Origin: Ceratopteris richardii
Lineage: Eukaryota > Streptophyta > Polypodiopsida > Polypodiales > Pteridaceae
Direction: 5' to 3'
Length of the DNA stretch: 64,000 bases
Assembly: GCA_020310875.1 (NCBI GenBank)
Contig: CM035433.1
Coordinates: forward strand, 105,593,258-105,657,257
Below, piece by piece: positions 11,165 through 22,193 of the stretch. Under the pieces are notes generated by a model. That model was not told where the DNA came from. It worked only from the letters and a program-made list of their open reading frames with translations, and searched no databases. Positions within the stretch are counted from its first letter, which is position 1; every line of letters starts with the position of its first letter. The translations under genes were made by a program, and so were the position numbers.

Positions 11165-12720
11165 CTGTGGCTACACAACAATTGACGGGAGCATGAATGC
11201 ATCACCTAATTCCTTGTGAGGTGTCTCAACCACATTCAACTCCCTAGCCCTACAGGAGAAACACTGTTTATTATGGAGTTTAGATGAAGGGAGGGCTTCC
11301 CATATTGGTTTGGGATTTGCCAATTATGTGACACAAGCAACTGAAGGGAAAGCTAAGCGGAACTAGGTTCTTTTTCTGGACCTATAGTGTAGGAGAATGC
11401 CTCATTGGATTCAAGAAGTACAGCACATGATTGGACATCAAAAAAAAAAAAATGAAAAGGGGGATCTTGGGATTGCAGAGGATTTCTTCTTGCAGAGGGG
11501 GAAAAGATAAAGAGGAGGCAAGCATTGCAGAAGGGAAGGAGGTGCACTAGACGTTAGCAGCAAGCCTGGTTTTCCTCGTGCATTTTCGTGCATTGGAGAG
11601 CTACAACAGTGTGATAGCTTCGGGCACAGAAGGCCTTGGATGAGAGTACTGCCATGGGTGCAGTAGTAATGAGGAAGGAATGCAGCAGGAGATGGGGGCT
11701 GGAGAGCTCAATTGGGAAGCTATCGGGGGCTACTTAACCATCGGAGAAAGGTGCTGAAAAAAGAAAAAGGAGGGGACAACAGTCCATCGCAGGGAGCAGA
11801 GCATCCAGGTGTTTGATTTGATCCGAACATCTCTAAGGGGAGGTGAAGGAGAAGTCGAAGGAGGTCACAGTGGAAGACAGATGGGGATGAAGAGCAGATC
11901 TAGAGGGGAAAATTTTTCTGTATGGTGTGTTGTGTCGGGCAATAAAGCACATGAGGCTATCTCTCAGCAGACAACCATTTCTCTCAGTGACTGAAGGAAA
12001 AGGGGGGGGGAGCATAAGCCACTGAGGTCGACTGGGAAGGCCGCCAGGACGAGTGAAGCTTTCTTGGCAAGACAACGGTGTAACAGTGAGCAGGCAAATA
12101 CCAGAGGACTGGGAGCTTGAGGACAAGCCTTCTATAGTTGGTAATGGAGTTCTTATCATCCCTTTTCTCTACACATGGAGGAGAAGAGTAGGTTTAAGCA
12201 TGACTATTGAAGAAATCAAATGGAGGCACCATAATGTTTGGAGCTACTAAAGATCGATCTCATGGGAGTTCTCTGTCAGAATATGTATTCCTTGGTGTGA
12301 AAGAGAGAAAAAGATAAATGTCTGTATCGAGGAGGATGCACTCCCTTCATTTCTAACGCCTTGACTGTTGAGTGTGATATGCTGAAAAGAAGGTAAGAGA
12401 GCATGTGCATGGAAGTAGCTGCATGTGTGTGTGTATGAACCTATGTGTGTGATTGTGCACGGTAGTGCATGTGTGTGGGAGTTATGTGTGAAAGTGTGCG
12501 TATGAGTGGATAAAGGAAAGGGGAAAGAGTAAGTGCCCGTAGGAAAAAAGGGGCATGAGAACATGAATGACAGAAAGGTCGGGTAAAGGGGATGACTATG
12601 TGTGTACTTGTGCATGAGCGAACAAGGGTGAGAGAGAGGTGAATGTGTATTGGGCATAATTACATGTGTGGAAAGAGTGTGGAAGAGATAGGTGGAAAGT
12701 GAGTGGACATAGGTGGACAA
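11165..12720. other. Interior of the 3.6 kb insertion, no assignable gene
   Basis: Purine-rich plus strand with an A-tract at 11441-11452 and G-runs near 12002-12011. The segment 12410-12660 is rich in GTGTG and gives spurious His-Thr-rich readings on the minus strand. A short open reading at 12053-12250 (WQDNGVTVSRQIPEDWELED) is protein-like but unrecognised. Confidence 0.4.
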
Positions 12721-12744
12721 GAACATGGGGGCCTCAATTAGAGA

Positions 12745-13009
12745 TAAATTCGGGGATTCCAAGCAGCACAAGTGACCAATTCCAAGGCGTTCGAACAATA
12801 TAAGAGCTTGTATAATCATCTTTCCCTTGGACTCAGAGGCATTCATTTTGGTGCGTTTGCCGGGAACATATGCGCTAGTGCGTAGACATAGGAAGAATCC
12901 ATTGCTAGATAATTGTGGGCTCTAGGTAATCCAAGTGGATCAATTGCGAGGGGTTAAGCAAAATAAAGGCTTTCACAATCATCTTTTCCTTGGGCTCAAG
13001 AGCCTTTCA
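12745..13009 (+). repeat. Two related LTR-like ends flanking a primer-binding-like motif
   Basis: Segment 12745-12846 (ends ACTCAGAGGCATTCA) and segment 12912-13009 (ends CTCAAGAGCCTTTCA) are diverged copies of one sequence. Directly after the first copy comes TTTTGGTGCGTTTGCCGGG (12847-12865). This resembles the TTTGGCGCCGTTGCCGGGG motif found next to the 5' LTR of many plant Ty3/gypsy elements. The second copy forms the end of the insertion. This suggests LTR end, primer site, short interior, LTR end. Confidence 0.5.
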
Positions 13010-13014
13010 TGAAC

Positions 13015-13819
13015 CATCTTTTGGAAAGGAGGAACGTTGCATTTTGCCCAAAATACAACCTTCATATACATGTTTTCTAGGTGCCTCAAGGTTGGGCAAA
13101 GAAGACACCATATCAGATTTCTGCAGGTGTAGCAAACTAGCAAAATTCAGATGACCAAAGCGTGCATGCCAAAGCTTTGCATCTGACATAGCCTGAGAAT
13201 CATGAACTGCACATGCGGAATCATTCACAGATCTTTCATAGTCTATGAGATTATACAACCCACGACATAAAATGCCAGAAGCAATAATAATATCGCCATT
13301 TGACAGATCATGAACTGTACATCTGTCATCAACAAATTTCACAACCAAGCCAATCTTGGCTAATGCAGAAACTGATAACAGATTCTTCTTGATCCCTGGC
13401 ACAAATAAAGCATCTGACAAGGTGAAAGAACTACCATCAGCAGTAGTCAGAATGATCTTACCAACTCCCATAATAGGATAAGAGGAGTTGTTGGCGCATG
13501 TGACAGTATTCCCTGTAGGGGCAGGCTCGAGTGAAGAGAAGAAACTACGCTGCGAGGTAATATGTTTGGTCGCCCCACTGTCAAAGTACCAAACATCTGA
13601 GTCCACTGCAGACATGCACTGCTCATGAGAAGATGGGTCAAAAGTGGAAACAGTAGTAAACGCCCATTCTTCTTCCTGCACAAGATTAGCAGACTCTGTT
13701 TTTGGTGTAGAGGCTTCTGCAACAACCATTCCAGCCTCCTTTTTCTTTGCCTCTTTTGAAACCAATTTTGGACAGTTCTTTATGATATGATCATTCCCTT
13801 TACAGTACTTGCAAAACAA
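13015..13819 (-). pseudogene. Copia A-II protease and integrase zinc-binding region
   Basis: Read from 13819 down. A Gag zinc knuckle comes first (CKYCKGNDHIIKNC, CX2CX4HX4C). The protease active site follows ([13 protein letters not shown] near 13590), then the pre-integrase and the integrase HHCC region ([15 protein letters not shown] near 13170). In this copy the first cysteine of the HHCC pair is a tyrosine (HVYEGC); A-IV keeps HVCEGC. The frame is open throughout and is cut by the insertion at 13010. Confidence 0.85.
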
Positions 13820-15311
13820 TTTCTACTTTTCTGATTTCTTCTCATCTTTATCCTGGTTCTTTGAATGTGCAGCATTTGCAGATTTCTACTTACTAGTAGA
13901 AGAGCTCCATTTTCCTTTGCCCTTCTGACTAGCCAGGAAAGCTTGATCTGCAACACGCATAATGGACCTGTTCTGTCTGGACTGATCTTCCTGCAACAGA
14001 ACAGAAACTAACTCCTCAAATGATAAGGCATTCGGATTGCCTTTCATCATCAACCGAAGAGTAGAAGCAAAACTCTGGTATGAATCAGGAAGACCATTCA
14101 GAATGGTCTTCACAAGTGAGCTATCTAGTATAACCTCATCAACAGAAATCAAGTGTTCCTTCAAATCTTTGATCTTTGTTAGGAAATTGTCCATAGAATC
14201 ACCTTCATTCATGTGCTCACTCTCCAACTGTTTTCGGAGGTAAGCAACACGAGCCTCATTCCTAGCTTGGTACAATGTGGTAAGTGTATCCCAAGCATCC
14301 CTAGCTGTTCTGCAAGAGCGACTGTGAGGAATAATGGCATGTTTGACAGACAAAGCTATCAATGCATGTGCCTGGGCATCTCTGCCATCCCAACGATTCT
14401 GCTATGTAGTAGGTGCAGCAGAAACAGTAACACGAACAGGAATCTGCACAATATCATCATCGACACCATCTTCATCAACTCCAGCACCTGTATTTGTAGT
14501 ACTTGTTTTTTTTTTAATATAAAGGAAGTTCGGCAATAGCCTACTCTCCCGGACTTGAATTAAATTAAGAAACAAAGGTACAATAGAAGGGGACTAGTGC
14601 CCACGGGACCCCCCAAATCCCACAAAGCAGGGGAAGCTTGAATGAGTCCTAGGTTGCATTACAGAGAAGGTTAATCACCCTCTCGTCGCCCTCATGCGGG
14701 GCCCACTTGTGTTTGAGCTTGTTGTTAATCAAAAGGAGGACTTGATGGTGCCTGAAGGGGGGGGATTTCTTACTGTTAGCAATCCTTTTGCCAAGGAGGA
14801 ATAGTGATTTCTCAATCGACCACTCTCTGGGGGGATCGCCGAAGTTGAGAGCACACCTCTCCCGCCATATTTTCCACAGGACTTCTCCTCTGATGGCGTT
14901 CCAGAGCGTCGCAGAGCAGCCGATCGCTTCACCCAAGAGGACTTGTTTCCAACTAAGCTGGTTTTGAAGTCTGATTTTCATTCCAACCGTCTGCCAGATT
15001 CTTAGGAGTTGGGGCAAGTAAGGAAGATGTGTGGGACATCTTCGATAGCCCGGTGACAGCGTTTGCACCAAGGAGGTGCCTGTCTTGGACGCGGCTTCGG
15101 AGAGATTCTCTTGTGGCAAATTATTCATCGAGGAATTTGTAGTACTTGTTGTTACAGGTGTAACAGGACGTCTTTCAACACCGTGCACAATGTTCCATAA
15201 TCCTTTTGCAACCAATACATGTCGCATCATATAAGCCCATAATGGGTAGTTGGTACCATCCAACTTATCCTCAACAACCAACATATGGAATACATCACTG
15301 CTTTCAGCCAT
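13820..15311 (-). pseudogene. Copia A-II gag, split by a LINE fragment
   Basis: The gag reading starts at the ATG at 15309-15311 (MAESSDVFHM, then [14 protein letters not shown]). It is interrupted at 15134-14508 by a LINE piece, then continues ([51 protein letters not shown]) to about 13886. Stops near 13885 and 13830 lie between gag and the zinc knuckle. It encodes the capsid protein of family A and is the best reference here for an undisturbed gag interior. Confidence 0.85.
14508..15134 (-). mobile_element. 5'-truncated LINE insertion in A-II gag
   Basis: The insertion is flanked by a 16-base duplication (ATTTGTAGTACTTGTT at 14492-14507 and 15135-15150). It has a T-run at its left end, that is, a poly(A) tail on the minus strand. 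The minus strand encodes the end of a LINE ORF2: a cysteine/histidine zinc-binding segment (CHRAIEDVPHIF), then WNAIRGEVLWKIWRERCALN. Truncation at the 5' side, a poly(A) tail and a long duplication are the hallmarks of target-primed reverse transcription. Confidence 0.88.
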
Positions 15312-15537
15312 GGCCGGTGACTAAAATACCTTGATGTAGAAAATTGACTGTATCTCAAAAAGTTGAACAGAACTGCCCAAACGAGTTCTGCTCGCGATTT
15401 TGGCACCACATAGTGAAGCTGTTTTGATCTCGGAAAGACCCTGAGTATGCTCACCAAAATTTGTACGATTCTGAGACTGCAAACGGAGGAGTGTTGATGG
15501 TGCCCTAGATGAAGCGACGACCTACTCTGATACCAAT

Positions 15538-15767
15538 TGTTGGAGTTAGACTTCTGCGGAAGCACACAAACAACACAAGGAAGAAGAAGAAGCTTGGAGC
15601 ACAACACACAATACTGAATGTATTACTAGAGAATATACAAAGATAAGTAGCCCATTAGGGCAATAGGCATATATACAAGCCGAGGGAAAAAAACCTCCTA
15701 AAGAGGGAAAAAAGTACCCCGGCGGTCCTAGTGTGTTCACACATATCACTACCTAAATATATCAACA
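15538..15767 (-). repeat. 5' LTR of copia A-II with primer-binding site
   Basis: A 230-bp LTR, the 5' one on the minus strand. The primer-binding site TGGTATCAGAG lies at 15525-15535 (reverse complement), two bases from the LTR. TSD copy CTAGC follows at 15768-15772. Confidence 0.92.
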
Positions 15768-15772
15768 CTAGC

Positions 15773-16718
15773 ATAGTCAGAATCTGTGTAACCAATAATG
15801 GATGCTTTTCCCTCTACCTAAGCATAGACACTTGTCCTTAGTGCCACTCAGTTATCTCAAAATCATTTTGACCGCTTCCCAATGTTTCTTGCCAGGATTA
15901 GACATATATCTGCTCACAACTCCCACTGCAAATGCAATGTCTGGTCTCGTAGCTACCATAACATACATGAGACTACAAACAGCAGATTGATACGGAATTT
16001 TGGTCATGAATTCCTTTTCCTCATCTGATTTGGGGCAGTCATCCTTGCTCAATTTCACATATGTGGGTAAAGGTGTACTCAATGCCTTTCCACCCTGCAT
16101 ATTGAATCGGTGAAGTACTTTGGATATGTACTCACTTTGAGACAAGTATATGCATCTTTTACTCCTATCACGAGTAATGCGCATGCCAAGAATATGTTTG
16201 GCATCCCCCAAATCCTCCATATCAAATGTCTGACTCAACTTCTTTTTGAGAATTGACAAATCATAAGAGGACTTCCCAGCAATCAACATATCATCGACGT
16301 AAAGTATCAAGCATATCAAGCTGCCATCAGAACATCCCTTTGTGTAGAGACAATGATCATCATTGCTCCAAGAATAGCCTTGGGACTTCATAAAAGCATC
16401 AAACTTTTGGTACCATTATCTAGGAGACTGTTTAAGTCCATACAAGCTCTTCTTGAGCTTACAAACTAGACTTTCCTTGCCAGGAACTACATAACCCTCT
16501 GGTTGTTCCATATAGATCTCATCTGTAAGATCTCCATGCAAGAAAGTTGTTTTCACATCCATTTGGACTAGCTCTAAGTCCTCCATTGCAACGAATCCAA
16601 GCAACATGCACAAAGTAGTCATCTTGACCATTGGAGAGAAGATTTCCTCAAAATCAACACCATGTTGTTTCTTAAAACCCTTTTGCAACAAGTCGTGCTT
16701 TATATTTTGGAGAAGCAC
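15773..16718 (-). pseudogene. Copia B reverse transcriptase and RNase H start
   Basis: Read from 16718 down: QHGVDFEEIFSPMVKMTT, the conserved CKLKKSLYGLKQSPR and, after a stop at about 16415, the active-site LILYVDDMLIAGK (near 16300). It continues through MEDLGDAKHILGM and ATRPDIAFAVG to the RNase H start near 15790, which continues at 6478 beyond A-II. RT makes the cDNA inside virus-like particles. It is mostly open, with one stop between the two halves. Confidence 0.88.
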
Positions 16719-18017
16719 TATCTGATGTGAATTTCAGCTTATATACCCATTTACATGGTAAAGCTTTCCTGCCCTTTGGCAAAGGTACTAAGTCCCAAGT
16801 ACCATTCTTGTGAATAGAATCCAACTCACTCTTCATGGCACGCTCCCACTTGACATGATCCTTTGTCTGCATAGCCTCTTTGTAGCAAGAAGGCTCACCA
16901 GCATCCGTTAGCATAACAAAATCTAAACGTGGAACATATCTATCAGGTCGATATGAGACACGTGCAGAATGTCTCAATGGTTGCTGAATAGGAACATGTG
17001 CAGACTGATCTGAATGGACATTCTCTTGAACATCCCTATGCGCATCATTTTTATGCATGCTAACCGGAGGACTAGTATCCTCAAACACCACTCTTCTCAC
17101 TTCAACCTCCTTAATGGGTTGTTTGTGCATCTTAGACTCATAAAAAATGACATCACTACTTCTGATCACTGATCGTGTTTCAGGATCCCATAAGCGATAT
17201 CCAAATTGTCCTTCTCGACCATATCCAAGAAAAATGCATTTCTTTGACTTATGGTCCAACTTTTGTCTAAGATTCTTGGGTATATGAACATATGCTTCAC
17301 ACCCAAAAACTCGAAGATGATCATAATATGGTGGTTTCCCTGTCCATAACTCTTGTGCCACTTTCAGACCTTTGGCAATACTAGGTGAAAGGTTAATCAC
17401 ATGAACTGTAGTCAATACTGCTTCTGCCCAAAAACCTTGTGAGAGGTTTGCATGATGCAACATAGAGACTACTCTATCTTGAATAGTTCTATTCATCCTC
17501 TCAGCTACACCATTCTGTACTAGGGTATAAGGAGCTATAAACTCTCTACGAATCCCTCTAGACTCATAGAAAAGGCTGAATTCATGTGAGGTATACTCAC
17601 CCCCATTATCTGAACGTAAAGCCTTTAGCTTAGTTCCTTTTTCAGTCTCAACTGAAGCAATCCATTTTCTGAAAGTAGGGAATACATCATCCTTTGATTT
17701 GATAGGATATACCCAGACTTTTCTAGTAGCATCATCTATGAAAGTGACAAAGTAAAGAGAACCACTTTAGTAGTGGGCATAGGACCACACACATCTGTAT
17801 GAACGAGATCTAAAGGCTGAATTGAAGAGTCAATGTGCATTCTATGCACATTTCTGGTTTGCTTTCCATATTGACAATGCTCACAAAATGAAAAATCAGA
17901 GAAAGATAACACAGGTAAGTAGCCAGAATGAGAAAGATTTTCTGTTCCACTACGAGATATATGGCCCAAACGACCATGCCAAATACAAGCCATAGGCTGT
18001 TCAGTAACAGCTAACAA
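16719..18017 (-). pseudogene. Copia B integrase
   Basis: Read from 18017: the HHCC zinc-binding motif (IWHGRLGHISRSG, then CEHCQYGKQ), the first catalytic aspartate in LVHTDVCGPM, then, after frame breaks near 17735 and 17500, MNRTIQDRVVSMLHHANLSQ, VFGCEAYVHIPK and CIFLGYGREGQFGYR. It ends in the linker before RT. It would insert the cDNA into the genome. The break near 17500-17735 makes this copy inactive as read. Confidence 0.85.
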
Positions 18018-18026
18018 GTGTTCTTT

Positions 18027-18863
18027 CTATGATACAAATAAAGGATAAAGTGAGCCAACTTTGCTTCCTTTTGCAATAATCATATTGCCCTTTGATATAC
18101 GAAAGGACTGAGCATAGAAGACCACCTTGTAACCAAGGTCATCAAGTTGACCAACAGACATCAAACTGCATGATAACTGAGGTACATGGCGTACATTATG
18201 CATAGTAAATTTTGAACCATCAATGAACTGCACAACCACATCTCCAATCCCCACAACATCACACTGATAAGAGTCACCAAGTCTCACGGTACCAAGAGAC
18301 TTTGCTGCATAATTAGAGAACCATTCTCTATGTGGTGTCACATGGAAAGAAGCACCAGAATCTAGCAGTCAGTTGTGGGAAAGAGAATCAACCATAAGTG
18401 CCTCAGATGGCACAGTACTATCAAGTGTCAACACATCATCATCATCAGAAATAGCATTAATTTCTTCAATCTTCACAGTCAAAGTAGATGGTGCAGGTAA
18501 CTGTTTAACATGCCCATCAACATTCTGTCCTTTACCTTTAGCATTCTTTGCATAACAGTCTTTCTTCATGTGTCCTTTCTTATGACAATAATCGCATTCA
18601 ATATCCCTCTTCCTTGATCTACTTCTACTCTTATTTTGTTGACCATTCTTTTCCTTGTTCTTGCTCTTGCCACGTTGTTGATTCTTTCCTTGGTAAGAAT
18701 CACGAACATTATATGCATCTCCACTCTGAGTGCCAACCATAGATTTTCTACGAATCTCCTCACTCAAGAGTGCTCCACATATGTCATCATAGACGAGTTT
18801 ACCACCAGGTGCACTGTTGCTAATAGATGTGCAAAACGTATCCCATGATGATGGCAGGGTGCT
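18027..18863 (-). pseudogene. Copia B Gag zinc knuckle and protease
   Basis: The minus strand shows a basic, glutamine-rich Gag tail followed by a canonical CCHC knuckle (CDYCHKKGHMKKDC near 18600-18560). The protease region follows (about 18370-18027: FHVTPHREWFSNY, VGIGDVVVQFIDG, SCSLMSVGQLDDLGYKV). A stop lies near 18370 in the protease start. The order is as expected for Ty1/copia. Confidence 0.82.
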
Positions 18864-19382
18864 TCACGACAATACTGCTTTCATTTCATTATCCATATCC
18901 ATTTTCTGAGCCTGTAAGTGCGAGAATATAGCAGCAAACTCATTTAGATGAGCAGCGACACTATCTGTGTCCTTCATATGAAGGCCATATAATTTTCTCA
19001 TTAGATACACTTTATTTGATGCCATCTCTTTTTCATATGTATTGCATAACTTCTTCCAAAGCTCCTTTGCACTTTCACAGTCTAATACTGTAAAGTAAAC
19101 ATTATCGCCCAGGTGCAAGCGAATGCTAGACCTGGCCATTTCATCTAACTCATCCCAATCATCTTCATCCATGTCAGCAGGCTTCTTTGAAATCCCATTT
19201 ACTGGCTTCCATTGCCTCCTTTGAATCAACACATCTTTAATCTGATTCTTCCATAGCGCAAAGTTTGTGCCATCAAATTTTTGGATCTCAAAATGGTCTT
19301 TGCCCTGCAAGTTATAGCTCCTCCTCGGAACACTAGCACTAGACCCTGATCCACCAGATGTGCCTGAGACCTCTAATGCCAT
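18864..19382 (-). pseudogene. Copia B gag N-terminus
   Basis: The ATG at 19380-19382 opens a Gag reading: HFEIQKFDGTNFALWKNQIK, then WKKLCNTYEKEMASNKVYLM and LNEFAAIFSHLQ. This is the UBN2-type Gag fold of plant copia elements. The frame is open for 172 codons and is lost near 18864, just before the basic tail. Start chosen because the family motif begins about 30 residues later, as usual. Confidence 0.85.
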
Positions 19383-20255
19383 GATCGTAGAGAACTAAAT
19401 AGAATGATAATGGAGCTAGAAGAGTCCAAACACCAACAAATAAGTGTATCAAGGAGTAAATAGACCACTGTATAGTTGACTAAACCAGAAATCTGGAAAC
19501 ATTTTGCCAGAGTATCCTCTGCAAAATTAGCATATGACCAGTGTCAAAGTATCATAAAACTGCAAGTACTGACATGTCTACCTGCATAGTGAATCACTGA
19601 CTCCACTGCATATAATCAATTACCCAATAGAAGCCAACTAGGCTTATCGAGCACCTATGAACAACTATCATACATCTCCTATGGCGAGGCTGGGTAAGTC
19701 TTCCACCTGCATCACCAAAGAGACCCTGACATCTGGGTGTCTCCCAGTTAAGAAAACCTCATCACGACCCTCTTTATCAAATGTAAAAGACTTTATGCAA
19801 AGAACGTAACCGCTATATCAATGACCACATGGACGTACATAAGCGGTATCCACAGAAGTGTACATGGTGTGTATGTGCTCAATATATGCAGTAAAATGAC
19901 ACTGAAAGGCTAAATACATAGCCCAAAAACTAGCCAATAACACTTGCAAGTGTCTGTCAACTCTGATGTTTTAGGCTTTAAAAAACTGCATAAGTTTGCA
20001 CCGACTACTCCCACCAAAACTGAAAACCCCTCGAGAAATCTGTAGTTTTACGACTGTGGCTGAAAATACAGGCCCAAAGGTTGATATTTATTGTCTGAGA
20101 AGTACAAGGACCACTCTTCTTGATGTTCTTGGACCTCTGTGAAGAGAACTACGTGCAAAAGTACTCCGAAATGGCTCCAAAAACACCCCAAAATTGCTTC
20201 AGAAATAGGCTTTGAAAGCAAAAATGAAGCTTTGAGGGACCAGAACTTGTTCAAG
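19383..20255. other. Probable copia B leader; no 5' LTR found
   Basis: 873 bases upstream of the B gag. I see neither the B LTR nor a TGGTATCAGAGC-type primer site here, and no open reading of interest. It is either the B leader with its end lost or unrelated filler at a deletion junction. Confidence 0.4.
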
Positions 20256-20259
20256 GTAA

Positions 20260-21885
20260 TGTCAATGATAGCAGATTAGATGCACCTCTTTCATATCGTA
20301 CTCCGTCAGGCTCTCGTAGTGCCTCCTTTGCATCAGATTGTTATGTTATGGCTACCTCTAATCTCTGTGATGAGACTGAACCTATTTTGTTTGATGAAGC
20401 AAAAAATTCTGAACATTGGATGGATTCAATGCAATCTGAATATGATGATATCATGAAAAATGGTACCTGCGCTTTATATGACTTGCCTCCTGGCAAGAAG
20501 GCCATTGGCACTAAGTGGGTATACAAGCTGAAGCATAAACTTGATGGAGCAGTTGATAGGTATAAAGCTAGGCTTGTTGCAAAGGGTTATGTGCAAGAAA
20601 GAGGCATTGATTTTTATGAAACCTTTGCTCCTACTGCCGAATGACTACTGTTGGTAGCATCTGTGCACTTGTAGCTCATCATGGTTGGAATGTATATCAG
20701 TTGGACATTAAAATAGCATTTCTAAATGGTGACTTGCATGAAGAAGTGTATGTTTTTCAACCCCGTGGCTTTGTGCAAAAAGGGCATGAAAACCAAGTGT
20801 GCAGGTTAAAGAAGGCATTATATGGTTTAAAGCAAGCACCACGTGCTTGGTATGAAAAGATACATTCCTATATCATTGCACATGGTTTTAAGAACAGTCC
20901 CATTGAAAGCACCTTAGCGTGCTAACGATGTGCTTCTAATCATTGTGGTGTATGTTGATGACATGCTGCTCACTAGTCCTCATGACACACATATTGTTGA
21001 TTTAAGGCTCATTTGCATGTCTCATTTGAGATGTCTGATTTGGGGTATGTGCATCACTATTTGGGCATTCAATTTATGCGAGTTGTGTCAAACGAAATAT
21101 ATTGACACATTATTCCAGTGTTTTGGCCTTGAAGACTATAAGACAATTGCCATTCCTATGGAGACAAGTTTACGATTGAGTCTTCATGATGCTGGAGATG
21201 CATTTGATGTTGTTCTCTATTAGTAGGCTGTTGGATGCTTGATTTACTTATGCACTACTCGGCCAAATATTCAGTTTGTTGTCTCACAGATGAGTAGGTT
21301 TATGCATTGCCTAGGTGCCAAGTTTTGGGAGACGGTTAAGTGCATCTTTCGCTACTTGAGTGGTACCCGACTACTGATTGTTTTATCCCAAGGGGGATCA
21401 CTACCGCTAGATTTGCAGCTTTTTCTTATGGTGATTGGGCTGGTTGCTATGACACTCCTATGTCCACCAGTGGCTTTTGCTTCATGCTTGGTAGCTCATG
21501 TGTTTCTTGGTTGAACAAGAAGCAGCCTACTATGGCCACTTCCAGTTGTGAGGCTGAGTATAGGGAAGCTTCCATAGCGACTATTGAGTGTGTGTGGCTC
21601 AAACACCTTATGGCTGATTTGGGTGTTGGTTAGTCTTCTACCACCACCATCTTCACTGACAGTCAAAGTGCATTGGTAGTTGCGAGGAACCTTGTGTTCC
21701 ATGCTCGCATTAAGCACATTGAGGTGCATTATCATTATGTCAGGAAGAGGTTCTCTGCTTGGGAGATCAGCTTGGTATATGTGCCCATGTAGGAGAACAT
21801 TGCAGACCATTTTACGAAGGCTCTGCCGAGGGAGAAGTTTGATGCTTTCCGCAAAGCTTTGGGCTTACTTCCTTTTGTGGATTGA
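20260..21885 (+). pseudogene. Copia A-I reverse transcriptase and RNase H
   Basis: The plus strand resumes family A pol at the pre-RT linker ([13 protein letters not shown]), then GTKWVYKLKHKLDGA, QLDIKIAFLNGDLHEEVYVF and VYVDDMLLTS (RT active site near 20955). RNase H follows (CEAEYREAS near 21555, [22 protein letters not shown]), ending PFVD-stop at 21883-21885. Frameshifts near 20640, 20925 and 21000 and stops near 21223, 21631 and 21790 show it is dead. It carries the second half of A-I beyond copia B. Confidence 0.85.
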
Positions 21886-21958
21886 TTCCACATAGCTTGG
21901 CACTTCCTTATACATGAGTGCCAGCTCCTTGTTCACCACATCACTCCCAGGGGGGATT

Positions 21959-22188
21959 TGTTGATATATTTAGGTAGTGATGTGTGTGAACACTCTAGGA
22001 CCATCGGGGCACCTTTTTCCCTCTTTAGGAGGTTTTTTCCCCTGGCTTGTATATACACCTATTGCTCTAACGGGCTACTTATCTTTGTACATTCTAGTGG
22101 TAATACATTCCACATTGTGTGTTGTGCTCCAAGCTTCTTCTTCTTCCTTGTGTTGTTCGCATGCTTCCGCAGACCTCTAACTCCAACA
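21959..22188 (+). repeat. 3' LTR of copia A-I with polypurine tract
   Basis: A 230-bp LTR ending CTCCAACA, preceded by the polypurine tract CAGGGGGGATT (21948-21958). CTATT follows at 22189-22193, matching the base run before the 5' LTR. Confidence 0.9.
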
Positions 22189-22193
22189 CTATT

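Larger units (their letters stand above)
9394..13009 (+). mobile_element. 3.6 kb insertion carrying pieces of host genes
   Basis: An insertion in the A-II integrase gene with exact ends. TGAAC lies on both sides (9389-9393 and 13010-13014), and joining the flanks restores the sequence seen in A-III (CGAAC.GAACCATCTTTTGG). It starts TGTTAGC and ends CTTTCA, compatible with LTR-type termini. It encodes no transposition protein that I can recognise. It holds fragments resembling three or more host genes (PPR, tyrosyl-tRNA synthetase, importin-5), then GT-rich filler, and near its right end a gypsy-like primer-binding motif between two related terminal segments. I interpret it as a non-autonomous LTR-type element that captured gene pieces. 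Confidence 0.7.
6484..15767 (-). mobile_element. Copia element A-II, complete ends, nested in copia B
   Basis: A family A copia on the minus strand with both LTRs (6484-6708 and 15538-15767), a primer-binding site and a polypurine tract. It is flanked by the duplication CTAGC (6479-6483, 15768-15772). Gag, protease, integrase, RT and RNase H are recognisable in order. It is interrupted by a 3.6 kb insertion (9394-13009) and a LINE fragment (14508-15134), and has scattered in-frame stops. By eye its LTRs differ at about 8 positions plus one small indel, fewer than those of A-I, as expected from the nesting order. Confidence 0.93.
5608..20255 (-). mobile_element. Copia element B, inserted in A-I and split by A-II
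   Basis: A second copia lineage on the minus strand: gag (19382 down), protease, integrase, RT, RNase H, then a 296-bp 3' LTR at 5608-5903. A-II was inserted in its RNase H gene; joining 15773 to 6478 restores the reading TDSDYAS-VDNRKSTSGY without a gap, with CTAGC duplicated on both sides. The 5' LTR expected near 20 kb is absent. A-I sequence resumes at about 20256-20262, so the right end of B and part of A-I were deleted together. The right limit is approximate. Confidence 0.8.
3755..22188 (+). mobile_element. Copia element A-I, host of nested insertions
   Basis: An LTR retrotransposon of a Ty1/copia family (called A here) on the plus strand. It has a 5' LTR (3755-3985), an initiator-Met-type primer-binding site, gag, a protease start, a resumed RT-RNase H block at about 20260-21885, a polypurine tract and a 3' LTR (21959-22188). 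The same 5 bases, CTATT, lie just before (3750-3754) and just after (22189-22193), so these are the true ends. Its interior is interrupted at 5607/5608 by copia B; the end of protease, all of integrase and the start of RT are missing, so a deletion accompanied the nesting. The two LTRs differ at roughly 17 of 230 positions by eye, making it older than A-II nested inside it. Confidence 0.9.

Noticed and set aside
12247-12846. A 199-codon His/Thr-rich protein on the minus strand
   Set aside because: It is the complement of GT-rich low-complexity sequence inside the gene-capturing insertion.
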